Below are positions 27,107 through 35,879 of a DNA stretch of 64,000 nt, one piece after another. A model generated the notes under the pieces. That model was not told the DNA's origin and made no database searches. It saw only the letters and a program-made list of their open reading frames with translations. Within the stretch, counting starts at the first letter, position 1; every line of letters begins with the position of its first letter. Source of the stretch: CBFFRJ01 sp963530515 (GTDB lineage Bacteria > Pseudomonadota > Gammaproteobacteria > Enterobacterales > Enterobacteriaceae); assembly GCA_963530515.1 (NCBI GenBank), contig CAUSEC010000013.1:70723-134722 (forward strand). The letters run 5' to 3'. A program made the translations under genes and the position numbers.

Positions 27107-28006
27107 TCACAACCCCTTTAACGCCGCAAACGACGCGGCCAGATTATCAATCAGCGCTCTCACTGCAGGCGGCAGGCCCTTACGGGTGGTAAATACCAGA
27201 TGCACAATCCCCGGCACGCTGCGCCACTGCGGGAAAAGTTGCACCAGTTCCCCGCTTGCTAACGCTCGGTGACAGAAATGTTCCGGCAAAAACGCCACGC
27301 CCAACCCCTCTCTGGCTGCCGTTCGCACGGCAGAAAAATCACTGCAGCTCATCACCGGCGTATGACGCAGCATCAGGCTTTGCTTTTCGCGGTTTTCCAG
27401 CGGCCACTCGACTTCCACATCGCCATCGTTGGTGCTGAGCGTCGGTAACGTATTCAGAGCAGCAATATCACTCCCGGCACGTGCCGCCAGCGCCGGGCTG
27501 GCAACCATGATCCGGTGCGAGATACCGAGTGTGCGCATAATTAACTCCGCATCGCTGTTCAGTTGCGTGCGTACGCGCAGGGCGACATCAATGCGCTCGT
27601 CAATCAAATCAACGGCCCTGTCGACGGCAATAATTTGCAGCCGCACCTTCGGGTAGCGGTGCATATAGGCCATAAGGGTGTCGGACACCACCTCCACCAT
27701 GCCGGTCGGGCAACTAAAACGCACCAGCCCGTGCGGCTCCGCATGGGCATTGACGATCAGCGCTTCGGCCTGCTCCGCTTCCTGCAACATCGCCCGGCAG
27801 CGCTGGTAAAAAGCGTCGCCCACTTCGGTGACGCGAAAGCGGCGGCTGGTGCGCTCAATCAGCCGCACGCCCAGCCGTGACTCCAGCTCCGCCACCCGGC
27901 GGCTCAGCTTGGACTTTGGTTCATGCAACGCTCTGCCCGCAGCGGCAAAGCCGCCGTGGCGCACCACTTCTGCGAAGTAGCGGTAATCATTCAGGTCAGT
28001 ACGCAT
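27107..28006 (-). CDS. LysR-family regulator next to the SDR gene
   Basis: A 299-residue LysR protein of the DhaR/YafC-like class that begins MRTDLNDYRYFAEVVRHGGFAAAGRAL. The HTH KSKLSRRVAELESRLGVRLIERTSRRF and the effector domain with FSCPTGMVEVV are complete. It is divergent from the dehydrogenase gene at 28124 with 117 bp between starts, the usual layout for a regulator and its target. Confidence 0.86.
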   Translation of the reverse strand: MRTDLNDYRYFAEVVRHGGFAAAGRALHEPKSKLSRRVAELESRLGVRLIERTSRRFRVTEVGDAFYQRCRAMLQEAEQAEALIVNAHAEPHGLVRFSCPTGMVEVVSDTLMAYMHRYPKVRLQIIAVDRAVDLIDERIDVALRVRTQLNSDAELIMRTLGISHRIMVASPALAARAGSDIAALNTLPTLSTNDGDVEVEWPLENREKQSLMLRHTPVMSCSDFSAVRTAAREGLGVAFLPEHFCHRALASGELVQLFPQWRSVPGIVHLVFTTRKGLPPAVRALIDNLAASFAALKGL

Positions 28007-28123
28007 TGTGTTCTCATCGTTCCTTTAATAGAACGATAGGTAGCATATTTGCTGTCTTTTTGCACCATCGTTCCACTGGTATCTTCATCATCACTAACCC
28101 AACGGAATAAACCGGAGCTTAAG

Positions 28124-28873
28124 ATGAACAGATACAGCAACAAAGTGGTCGTGGTAACAGGTGGCACCAGCGGTATTGGCCTGGCAACAGCAAAAGCATT
28201 CGTCGCTGAAGGCGCGCAGGTTTACATCACCGGACGCCGCCAGGACGCGCTCGATAAAGCCGTGCAGGAGATTGGCGGCAGCGTCGTCGGTGTGCGGGGT
28301 GATATGGGCAAACTGGGCGATATCGACCATCTTTACGATGTGATTCAGCAGCAGCACGGGCAGATTGACGTGCTGGTGGCAAACGCCGGCGGCGGTGATT
28401 TTGCTGCACTCGGTGAAATTACCGAGCAGCATTACGAGCAGACCTTTAATACCAACGTGAAAGGCGTGCTTTTCACGGTGCAAAAAGCCCTGCCGCTGCT
28501 CAAAGATGGCGCCTCCATCGTGATGACCGCCTCCACCACCAGTGTGAAAGGCACGGCAGGTTTCAGCGTGTACTCGGCGACGAAAGCGGCGGTACGTAAC
28601 TTTGCCCGCAGCTGGATTCTGGATCTCAAACCGCGCCGTATCCGCGTTAACGCCGTGAGCCCAGGACTCACCGACACCGCTGGCCTGAACGAGCTTTTCG
28701 GCGGCGGCGAGCAGGCAGAAGGCACCAAATCCTGGCTCTCAGAGCAGGTACCGTCAGGACGCATTGGTCAACCGTCTGAAGTGGCCAGCGCCGTGCTGTT
28801 CCTCGCCTCCGATGACGCAAGCTACATCAACGGCATCGAGCTGTTCGTTGACGGCGGCCTGGCGCAGATTTAA
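28124..28873 (+). CDS. Short-chain dehydrogenase/reductase
   Basis: A 249-residue classical SDR. It has the cofactor motif TGGTSGIGLA near the N-terminus, NAGGG in the NAG position, the catalytic Ser in TASTTSVKG and YSATK with Tyr and Lys. The C-terminus FVDGGLAQI is typical. The ATG at 28124 follows GGAG; the longer frame upstream reads into the promoter region. The substrate is unknown; control by the divergent LysR is inferred. Confidence 0.88.
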   Translation: MNRYSNKVVVVTGGTSGIGLATAKAFVAEGAQVYITGRRQDALDKAVQEIGGSVVGVRGDMGKLGDIDHLYDVIQQQHGQIDVLVANAGGGDFAALGEITEQHYEQTFNTNVKGVLFTVQKALPLLKDGASIVMTASTTSVKGTAGFSVYSATKAAVRNFARSWILDLKPRRIRVNAVSPGLTDTAGLNELFGGGEQAEGTKSWLSEQVPSGRIGQPSEVASAVLFLASDDASYINGIELFVDGGLAQI

Positions 28874-28976
28874 TGCAGAGGGTGCCCCGTGTTTCAGTAT
28901 GAGATGCGGGGCAGCTCGTGTTAGGTTGGTGAATAATTTAAGCTGGGTTTGGATCACATCTAATCAAGGAAGAGAA

Positions 28977-29150
28977 ATGTGCAATCAAAGGTTATATAAA
29001 TGTATTTATAAGCCCTCTAAATCGTTACTTGAAAAGGGATTTTTAATCCGGGTAAGACTTGTCGTACCCAAACAAAAGTATTGGCGAAGTTGGTTCGATA
29101 GTGAGGCCGTTAGCGAAGATTTTATGAATGTGCGTGAACAAGATGTGTGA
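28977..29150 (+). CDS. Possible small cationic protein, 57 aa
   Basis: I do not recognise this product. The ATG at 28977 has AAGGAAGAG at good spacing. The 57 codons begin MCNQRLYKCIYKPSKSLLEK and then alternate hydrophobic and Lys/Arg residues (FLIRVRLVVPKQKYW). Base composition is lower in GC than its neighbours. It lies in a 517-bp gap (28874-29390), where the remainder to 29390 shows only AT-rich sequence that should contain the promoter of the ABC operon. Coding status is uncertain. Confidence 0.35.
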   Translation: MCNQRLYKCIYKPSKSLLEKGFLIRVRLVVPKQKYWRSWFDSEAVSEDFMNVREQDV

Positions 29151-29390
29151 CCTGCATTGGTTTAAAAAAAGCACGAGCATGCCCTATAGGGGATTGTGTT
29201 GGCTTCTTTTGTGCAGAATTTATTGGCTTTTATAAAATCCCAAACAACCCCTTATACCCCAACTGCATAAGCATTCCTGGTATATCTCATACGCTGCAAA
29301 TTACCCCGTGGTAGACTCGCCTTCATCAGTAAAAATTATCCTGTTTAATTTATAACAACTGAAAGTAATAATTTTCAGGGAAGGTGAAGT

Positions 29391-30089
29391 GTGCCTGATT
29401 GGTTATCTTTAGCGCTCGATTCATTCTGGCCGATGTTGTATGCCGGGCTGACATTTACGATCCCATTAACGCTTATTACTTTCGTCCTTGGATTAATTCT
29501 CGGGTTTATTGTTGCGCTTATTCGATTATATGGACCAACGCCGCTTAAAAACCTGGTGCGCTTTTATGTCTGGATTATTCGCGGCACACCGTTACTGGTA
29601 CAGTTGTTTCTTATTTTCTATGCGCTGCCCAACGCCGGTATTACGCTGGATGCCTTTCCCTCGGCGGTGATTGGTTTTACGTTAAATATTGGTGCGTATA
29701 CCTCGGAAGTTATCCGCGCCACGCTGCTCTCCGTGCCGAAAGGTCAGTGGGAGGCGGCGCACTCTATCAGCATGAGCTGGAGCCAGTCGCTGCGCCACAT
29801 TATTCTGCCGCAGGCCGCGCGTGTTGCGGTGCCACCGCTCTCGAACACCTTTATTTCGCTGGTCAAAGACACCTCGCTGGCGTCGGTGATTACCGTGCCG
29901 GAAATGCTCCTTGCCGCCCAGCGCATTGCGGCGGTGACCTATCAGCCGTTAATTCTCTATACCGAAGCGGCCATTCTTTATCTGCTCATCAGTTCGGTTT
30001 TATCGTATTTACAGTCGCGTCTGGAAACTCGCTTAGAAAGAAATACTGTCGTGAAGGAAAATTATAATGATAACGCTCTCAGGACTTGA
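29391..30089 (+). CDS. Polar amino-acid ABC transporter permease
   Basis: A 232-residue HisM/GlnP/YecS-type permease with about five membrane segments. The cytoplasmic coupling loop is around EAAHSISMSWSQSLRHIILPQA. The start is GTG at 29391 with GGGAAGG upstream. It overlaps the ATPase gene by 23 bp, and the binding protein follows, so the operon is permease-ATPase-binding protein. Similarity in style to the cystine importers suggests a sulfur or polar amino acid, but the substrate is not proven. Confidence 0.88.
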   Translation: MPDWLSLALDSFWPMLYAGLTFTIPLTLITFVLGLILGFIVALIRLYGPTPLKNLVRFYVWIIRGTPLLVQLFLIFYALPNAGITLDAFPSAVIGFTLNIGAYTSEVIRATLLSVPKGQWEAAHSISMSWSQSLRHIILPQAARVAVPPLSNTFISLVKDTSLASVITVPEMLLAAQRIAAVTYQPLILYTEAAILYLLISSVLSYLQSRLETRLERNTVVKENYNDNALRT

Positions 30090-30834
30090 AAAAAGCTTCG
30101 GCTCGCAGAAAGTCTTACACGATATTTCTCTCAGCCTGGCGGAAGGTAGCGTCACGGCATTAATTGGTCCTTCCGGTAGCGGCAAGAGTACATTATTACG
30201 CTGTGTCAATTTGCTGGAAATACCTCAGGCCGGAACGGTAAAAATTGGCCAGGAAGAAATTGCATTTAATGGCGATTTCAAACCAAAGAAAAAAGATATT
30301 CGCCGGATTTGCCAGCAGACCGGGATGGTCTTTCAGAATTTCCAGTTATTCCCGCACTTAACGGTGCTGGAAAACATCATGCGCGGGCTGGTGGTGGTGC
30401 AGAAATGGCCGATTGCCAAAGCCACTGCACGCGCAGAAGAGTTGCTCACCAAAGTCGGCCTGTTGCACAAGCGTGACGCCTGGCCTGCCATGCTCTCCGG
30501 CGGTCAGCAGCAGCGGGTGGCGATTGCCCGTGCGCTGGCACCCTCGCCGAAGGTGTTGCTCTGCGACGAGCCGACGTCGGCGCTCGACCCGGAACTGTCG
30601 CTGGAAGTGGTGGCGGTGCTGCGCCAGCTTGCCCAGGAAGGCACCACCATGCTGATGGCGACGCACGACTTAAGACTGGCGGCAAACATCGCCCATCAGG
30701 TGGTGTTTCTCGATGCCGGGCAGATTGTGGAGAGCGGCACGTCAAAGGCCCTCTTCACCCAGGCGAAAAAGACGCGCACTCAACTGTTTATTTCCACCCT
30801 GACCGACACCCTTCCCGATTCTTGGGAAATTTAA
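30067..30834 (+). CDS. Polar amino-acid ABC transporter ATPase
   Basis: A 255-residue GlnQ/HisP-type ATPase with Walker A GPSGSGKST, Q-loop MVFQNFQLFPH, signature LSGGQQQR and Walker B VLLCDEPTSALDPE. It starts inside the end of the permease gene. It powers import of the amino acid bound by the protein at 30872. Confidence 0.92.
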   Translation: MITLSGLEKSFGSQKVLHDISLSLAEGSVTALIGPSGSGKSTLLRCVNLLEIPQAGTVKIGQEEIAFNGDFKPKKKDIRRICQQTGMVFQNFQLFPHLTVLENIMRGLVVVQKWPIAKATARAEELLTKVGLLHKRDAWPAMLSGGQQQRVAIARALAPSPKVLLCDEPTSALDPELSLEVVAVLRQLAQEGTTMLMATHDLRLAANIAHQVVFLDAGQIVESGTSKALFTQAKKTRTQLFISTLTDTLPDSWEI

Positions 30835-30871
30835 AACAACAACACGGCATTCACTGTTCAAGGAGTTAATG

Positions 30872-31645
30872 ATGAAAGTATTAGTCACTGCGCTACTGGC
30901 GACCGCCATTCAACTGAGTGCCTCGCAGGTGGTATTTGCCGCCGACGACCTGGCAAACATCAAGTCTGCCGGGGTGTTTAAAATCGGCACCGAAGGCACC
31001 TACCCACCGTTCACCTACCACGATGCGTCTGGCAAGCTGGTCGGGTTTGACGTGGAAATTGGCCAGGAGATTGCCAAACGTGTGGGGGTCAAAGCTGAAT
31101 TCGTGGAAGGCAAATGGGATGGGCTGGTGGCGGGGCTGGACGCCAAACGCTATGACGCGGTCATAAATCAGGTCTCCATTACGCCTGAGCGTAAGGCGAA
31201 ATTTGATTTCTCCGAGCCATATATCTCCTCCAAAGCGGTGCTGATCGTCAACAGTAACAACACGGCAATCAAATCCTTTGACGATCTCAAAGGCAAAAAA
31301 TCCGCCCACACGCTGACCAGCAACTATGCGCAGCTGGCGCGTAAATACGGGGCCGAGGTGGTGGGTACGGATGGATTTGATCAGTCCGTTTCGCTGGTCG
31401 CCCAGGGCCGCGCGGACGCTACCATCAACGACAACCTGTCGTTCCTCGACTTTAAAAAGCACAAGCCGGATGCACCGGTGAAAATCGTGGCCTCACAAAA
31501 TGATGCCGAGCAGGTCGGGGTGCTGATCCGTAAAGATAATGCCGCTCTGCAGCAGGCGATTAATAAGGCGCTCGAAAGCATTAAATCTGACGGGACGTAC
31601 CAGAAAATCTCCAATACCTATTTTGGTACTGACGTCTCTAAATAA
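30872..31645 (+). CDS. Polar amino-acid (cystine-type) periplasmic binding protein
   Basis: A 257-residue family 3 solute-binding protein. It has a signal peptide MKVLVTALLATAIQLSASQVVFA and a mature domain with GTYPPFTYHDASGKLVGFDVEIGQEIAKR, a block shared with FliY/TcyJ-type cystine-binding proteins. The ATG at 30872 has AGGAG at a 6-base spacing; 30869 is too close. A terminator follows. Confidence 0.88.
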   Translation: MKVLVTALLATAIQLSASQVVFAADDLANIKSAGVFKIGTEGTYPPFTYHDASGKLVGFDVEIGQEIAKRVGVKAEFVEGKWDGLVAGLDAKRYDAVINQVSITPERKAKFDFSEPYISSKAVLIVNSNNTAIKSFDDLKGKKSAHTLTSNYAQLARKYGAEVVGTDGFDQSVSLVAQGRADATINDNLSFLDFKKHKPDAPVKIVASQNDAEQVGVLIRKDNAALQQAINKALESIKSDGTYQKISNTYFGTDVSK

Positions 31646-31652
31646 TCCCGTC

Positions 31653-31680
31653 ACCCCGCTGCCATGGCGGGGTATCTTTT
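31653..31680 (+). terminator. Terminator of the amino-acid ABC operon
   Basis: ACCCCGC, a 7-base loop, GCGGGGT, then ATCTTTT, 7 bases after the stop. Confidence 0.75.
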
Positions 31681-31776
31681 CGCGGCTAAGGGAGGGCAGA
31701 CAGAATCTTGCGGAAAAAAAAGGCGACAGCCGTACAGGAGGGTGGAGCTAAGGCTGCCGCCAAAAAGGTACTGCGG

Positions 31777-32937
31777 TTACTTCGCTTTTTCTTTTATTAG
31801 CATTGCAAGGATCAGGAACACGACGACGAAGGCGATGATGAAGTTAAAGCCAGTGGCAATGCCATAGCTGTCGGATATCTGACCAATCAACGAACCTGCC
31901 AGTGCGCCACCAAAACCGGAGGCGACATAAATCAATCCCATCACCGAACCACTTTTGCTGGTCAGGCGAGTGGCAATGGCCGCCGCCGTTGGAAACAGTA
32001 CCGACATGGCAAAGCCAAACAGCATAAACAGATAGACGAATTCCACGACCAGCATACGGCTGGCGATGATGGAGGCCAGGGACAGAATCGAGAACCAAAT
32101 CAGCGTCCTGCGCTCCCCCAGTTTCAACGTGATAAAGCCGCCGACCACGCGTCCGATGGTAAACAGGCCTGCAAAAGAGGAGATAACGTAGGCGGCTTTT
32201 GCTGCTTTGCCAGCGGCGTCCAGACCTGTGATATCAAGCGCGGCATAGAAAATGGGGAAAAAGTTAAGGAATGCGGCTTCGGCGGCAACGTAGAACAACA
32301 AGAAAACGATCACGATCATGACGTCTTTTTGCACCAGCAGTTGCACAAAGTCGCTGACTTTCATGGTGGACTGGGCGTTGTTCTCTAATTTCAGCGTGCT
32401 CAGGACCAGAACCAGTACGACAACGATGACAGCAATCCCAACATAGAAACTGCGCCAGGACACACTGTTTGCAAACAACTGATTTAATATCAGCGGGGTA
32501 ACGATCATCCCAACCCCGAACATGGCATTGGAGATGTTGAACATCATCCCGGCTTTTTCTTTATAGAATGTTGGAATCACGGTCACGATAGAGACCATCA
32601 TCGAGCCAATGCCTAGCCCGATAACCAAATAGAAGCCAAAGAACAGCACGACAGTGTAGGCCAGGCTGGTTCCCATCAGCCCGGCAATCATCAGTAATGA
32701 GCCGAGTAGCATCATCACTTTCAGACCTTTTTTATCGGTCAGGTAACCTGTCAACAAACTGGAAATCAGAAAGCCAATCTGGAACAACGTAATCAGCGTC
32801 CCCACCTGGCTGATGTTGAGATCGATGCTGTGCTGAACCTGTTCAAGGATCAGCCCCTTGGTGTTTTGAATTCCACCGAGTAAAAACATGGTCATAAACA
32901 AGAGGAAAAAGACTTTCCATTTTTGTACGTTACTCAT
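31777..32937 (-). CDS. MFS carrier of the ROK-regulated operon
   Basis: A 386-residue major facilitator protein with 12 membrane segments. The N-terminal half resembles sugar/proton symporters of the fucose-permease kind (LFMTMFLLGGIQNTKGLILEQ, then GYLTDKKGLKVMM as motif A). Its start overlaps the stop of the glycosidase-like gene by 4 bases (ATGA), so the two are probably coupled. As the last gene of a ROK-glycosidase-like-MFS operon, it most likely imports the sugar or glycoside that the operon handles. The substrate is unknown. Confidence 0.82.
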   Translation of the reverse strand: MSNVQKWKVFFLLFMTMFLLGGIQNTKGLILEQVQHSIDLNISQVGTLITLFQIGFLISSLLTGYLTDKKGLKVMMLLGSLLMIAGLMGTSLAYTVVLFFGFYLVIGLGIGSMMVSIVTVIPTFYKEKAGMMFNISNAMFGVGMIVTPLILNQLFANSVSWRSFYVGIAVIVVVLVLVLSTLKLENNAQSTMKVSDFVQLLVQKDVMIVIVFLLFYVAAEAAFLNFFPIFYAALDITGLDAAGKAAKAAYVISSFAGLFTIGRVVGGFITLKLGERRTLIWFSILSLASIIASRMLVVEFVYLFMLFGFAMSVLFPTAAAIATRLTSKSGSVMGLIYVASGFGGALAGSLIGQISDSYGIATGFNFIIAFVVVFLILAMLIKEKAK

Positions 32938-34214
32938 GATTCAGCTCCTTTGCTTTTTTCTTCCTCGCCGATAGCGTCAAACAGCGGCTGATCGGCCCAT
33001 CCATAGCAGTAATAAAGTAGGTCATCACAGGCGCTGGCTTTTGCCGCGCGAACGGCCTCAATCAGTTGATCGGGTGGCAGGTTCCACATCTGAATGCCGC
33101 TGAAAATAAAGGTGCCAGGCTGCGAAAGCTGGCGCACCCGGTCGTTCTGCTCTTTGACAAAGCGAATGGGAAAACCGGACGCTTTAAAGGCGGCGTAGGT
33201 CAGATCGTAGGGCAGGCGAAACAGTTTTTTGAAGGCGCTGAATGCCTGCTCCTGGGACGCATCGTCTTTGGCAAAGAAGTCGACCAGCCCTTGTACGTCC
33301 GCGCCACCGCCCAGCTTGTGGTAAGGAAAATGCTTCAGCGTGCCGGCATGGCGCGTTAATGCGTGGTAGTCCTGACCGAGGATCCAGCTGTAAGCCGGAG
33401 GCCAAAGGTCGAGCCAGAAGTGAATGTCGCCTGTGTCGTCATCGCTGTGTTTCAGGATGCGTTCCACCAGTCCGGTGACGCTTTGCTGACGAAAGGCAAT
33501 CCAACGGGCGATAAGTGGATTGTCGTCAAATGTGGCCACGGCGGCGTCGAAATCTTGTGCTGCAAGGGCGCTGGCGACCGTTTCCAGTTCCGCTTTGACT
33601 GCGTCCGGGTCAATCCCTTGCGCTTTCATTGCCTGCTGGCAGTGCGGGCAGAAACAGGTCAACAATCCCGCTGGATTCACCTCTTTTCCCGCCCAGTCCG
33701 GGAAGCGAATACGGTCAATCAGGAAGGTGTCATACCCGTACATCTCTTTGATACGGCGAAAGGTTTTTTGCCAGTAGTCAGCGACATCCGGCGCATTCGG
33801 GCACAGCCAGTACGGGACGACCCGGCCACGGTAATCAATCACGTGATTGTTATTTATGTCCCCGGCAAAATCGCCATTCAGGATATTCACCCAGGGAATG
33901 ACCTTGAATCGGGTGCCATCGGTAGCCTGCTTCACGGCGAGTAACGGGTCATCCCCGGCCAGCACGCCGGGATCAATATGCTGACGGATGCGAGCGTCAT
34001 GGGTATCAATATTGACGTGTAGCATGCCGTTGCCCATCACCGATTCATGGACAGGATTATGCGGCAACACGCCGGTTGGGTAGGGATTACGCTCAAAAAT
34101 TGTATTCAGTTCAACGAAGAGATGTTCAACATTTTGCATACCGTCAATACGCTGCAAAATAGCATCCATGCCTTCGTCCAGAATATCGTGCGGATGCAAG
34201 TGGATTCCTGCCAT
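32934..34214 (-). CDS. Uncharacterised TIM-barrel, glycosidase-like protein
   Basis: A 426-residue protein without signal peptide, so cytoplasmic. I do not recognise a characterised family. The layout is that of a glycoside-hydrolase-like TIM barrel: HLHPHDILDEG at the start, DTFLIDRIRFPDWAGKE near residue 160, then CFCPHCQQAMKAQGI, an arrangement (DRIRFP followed by a C-x-C-x-x-C cluster) seen in uncharacterised GH-like barrels. The acidic Asp/Glu residues around these strands could be catalytic. It starts 23 bp behind the ROK gene and overlaps the MFS gene, so it probably acts on the imported sugar. Confidence 0.6.
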   Translation of the reverse strand: MAGIHLHPHDILDEGMDAILQRIDGMQNVEHLFVELNTIFERNPYPTGVLPHNPVHESVMGNGMLHVNIDTHDARIRQHIDPGVLAGDDPLLAVKQATDGTRFKVIPWVNILNGDFAGDINNNHVIDYRGRVVPYWLCPNAPDVADYWQKTFRRIKEMYGYDTFLIDRIRFPDWAGKEVNPAGLLTCFCPHCQQAMKAQGIDPDAVKAELETVASALAAQDFDAAVATFDDNPLIARWIAFRQQSVTGLVERILKHSDDDTGDIHFWLDLWPPAYSWILGQDYHALTRHAGTLKHFPYHKLGGGADVQGLVDFFAKDDASQEQAFSAFKKLFRLPYDLTYAAFKASGFPIRFVKEQNDRVRQLSQPGTFIFSGIQMWNLPPDQLIEAVRAAKASACDDLLYYCYGWADQPLFDAIGEEEKSKGAES

Positions 34215-34237
34215 CGTGTTCTCCTTATATATCCAGA

Positions 34238-35428
34238 TTAATGAAGCTGTATTTCTGGGATAAATTCTATTGAAGGATAAATTGTGGATAGCGCTAATAT
34301 GGCGATGCCATAAAGTGGCGCTTTTTCTCGTAAATCTGATAACTCAATGGAAACATGCGTGTTAGTGCATAACTGCTTGTCAAGAATAGCCTGCACACGC
34401 GGAAGGAAATATTCATGAGCGTGGCTCACGCCGCCGGTTAAAATTATTTTTTGTAGGTTGGCTATCGCCACGAGGTTAATGATTCCCATTGCCAGGTAAT
34501 CAGCCATTTCATCAATAAGTGCGCAAGCGAGAAGGTCATTCTGTTTTACCCTCAGGATTATTTCTTCAAAACTCATGGCCTCATGGGTTAACCCATATAT
34601 TCTTTCATTCATTCCAGAACCTGAACAAAAGCTTTCAAAACATCCTTTGTTGCGCCAGTCCTGAAACAGTTGCTCGCGACCAAAAATCATATAACCAATT
34701 TCACCCGCAGCATTATTCTTTCCACGAATGATTTTTCCGTCAACCAGCAGTGCGGAACCCAGACCAGTGCCAATACCAATCAACGCGGCATGATTAATAT
34801 CACGGCATTTCCCACACCATATTTCACCCACCAGCGCAGCGCGGATATCATTTTCCAGTACCACTGGAATGTTGATTTTATGGGTGAGCAATTTGGCGAG
34901 GGGAAGATTTACCCAATCCGGCAGGTTCGGGGATCCTTCAAGCACCACGCCGCTGCTGATATCTATAATCCCCGGTGTCGCCAGGCCAATAACACCAATT
35001 CGATTACGATCAACACCGCTCTCATCAATAAAGTCTGAGATACCATTAATTAAGCATTCAATAAAAAGATCGCGATTACTGGTTTTCCATGTTGATTCTC
35101 TTTTTTCATATAATATTTCGGCGTTCAAATTAAACACGGAATACGTCACTTTGGTTCCGCCAAGATCAATACCGACACCCAGTCTGGCGTAAGGGGCAAA
35201 GTGAAGGAGAACGCCTTTTCTGCCCTGGCCGATCTGCTCGCTTACGCCCTCTTCATAGATAGTGCCTTCCTGAATTAATCCACTAATAATGTCAGACACT
35301 GTGGCTTTAGTTATTCCACTGATTTTGGCCACCTGAGCTCGAGAAAGTGGACCATGCTGGCGAATAACATTTAACACTAATGTTGCATTCATCTTCCGTA
35401 AAGTATTAGGCAGGCCTGCATTCATCAT
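34238..35428 (-). CDS. ROK-family transcriptional regulator (NagC/XylR-like)
   Basis: A 396-residue protein. The N-terminal winged helix (PLSRAQVAKISGITKATVSDIIS, residues about 28-52) precedes a ROK sugar-binding domain with GVGIDLGGTKV, LENDIRAALVGE and IGIGTGLGSALLVDG. The zinc site of ROK proteins (His plus a C-x-C-x4-C cluster) is degenerate: only GCFESFCSG remains. It is the first gene of a three-gene leftward operon. Two 21-bp operator-like sites lie just upstream of its start, so autoregulation is likely. The inducer is unknown. Confidence 0.87.
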   Translation of the reverse strand: MMNAGLPNTLRKMNATLVLNVIRQHGPLSRAQVAKISGITKATVSDIISGLIQEGTIYEEGVSEQIGQGRKGVLLHFAPYARLGVGIDLGGTKVTYSVFNLNAEILYEKRESTWKTSNRDLFIECLINGISDFIDESGVDRNRIGVIGLATPGIIDISSGVVLEGSPNLPDWVNLPLAKLLTHKINIPVVLENDIRAALVGEIWCGKCRDINHAALIGIGTGLGSALLVDGKIIRGKNNAAGEIGYMIFGREQLFQDWRNKGCFESFCSGSGMNERIYGLTHEAMSFEEIILRVKQNDLLACALIDEMADYLAMGIINLVAIANLQKIILTGGVSHAHEYFLPRVQAILDKQLCTNTHVSIELSDLREKAPLYGIAILALSTIYPSIEFIPEIQLH

Positions 35429-35438
35429 GAACACTCGC

Positions 35439-35459
35439 TTAGTTTACTTTCCATACTTA
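35439..35459. promoter_or_regulatory. ROK-regulator operator-like site 1
   Basis: An inverted arrangement TTAGT-N11-ACTTA, 10 bp upstream of the ROK start. It is 17/21 identical to site 2. The TTAGTTT half resembles known XylR-type ROK operators. Confidence 0.6.
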
Positions 35460-35542
35460 ATCGAAGGTTTTTTTCCTGTTCGATGTCCTTTTTTGTGTAT
35501 TTATTGCCTGGGACGTGTGTCATGTAAAGTGATTTTACTTAT

Positions 35543-35563
35543 TTAGTTTGTTTCCCATACTAA
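35543..35563. promoter_or_regulatory. ROK-regulator operator-like site 2
   Basis: A perfect-armed TTAGT-N11-ACTAA site, 104 bp from site 1, about ten helical turns away. The gap 35435-35879 otherwise shows only AT-rich sequence and no gene. Confidence 0.6.
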
Positions 35564-35879
35564 TTTATTGAGACGGATCACATGCTGTTTCCGTTATATT
35601 TGTTTGATGAATGTAGGGGGCTGGAGTGTTATTTCAATTTTATATTTTCAATATGAATAATTGTGGTGATGATACTGTGTTTTTTATTATTTATTGTTAT
35701 CGGCAATTGTGTGTTTAGCGTCAGACGGTGCCTGTAGGGGTTAAATGTGTACCGGGCACCCTCCGGGAACGAGCAGTTGCAAACCTGATTCGCCAGTGGC
35801 ATAGATATAAAAAAGCATGATGACTGGCGCGATATTGTTGTCGTCAGGTCGGGTCGTTATTAAAGGGTGAAAATTTCTA

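Noticed and set aside
29151..29390. A transfer RNA or riboswitch before the amino-acid ABC operon.
   Set aside because: No cloverleaf or known aptamer core could be drawn; only AT-rich promoter-like sequence is seen.
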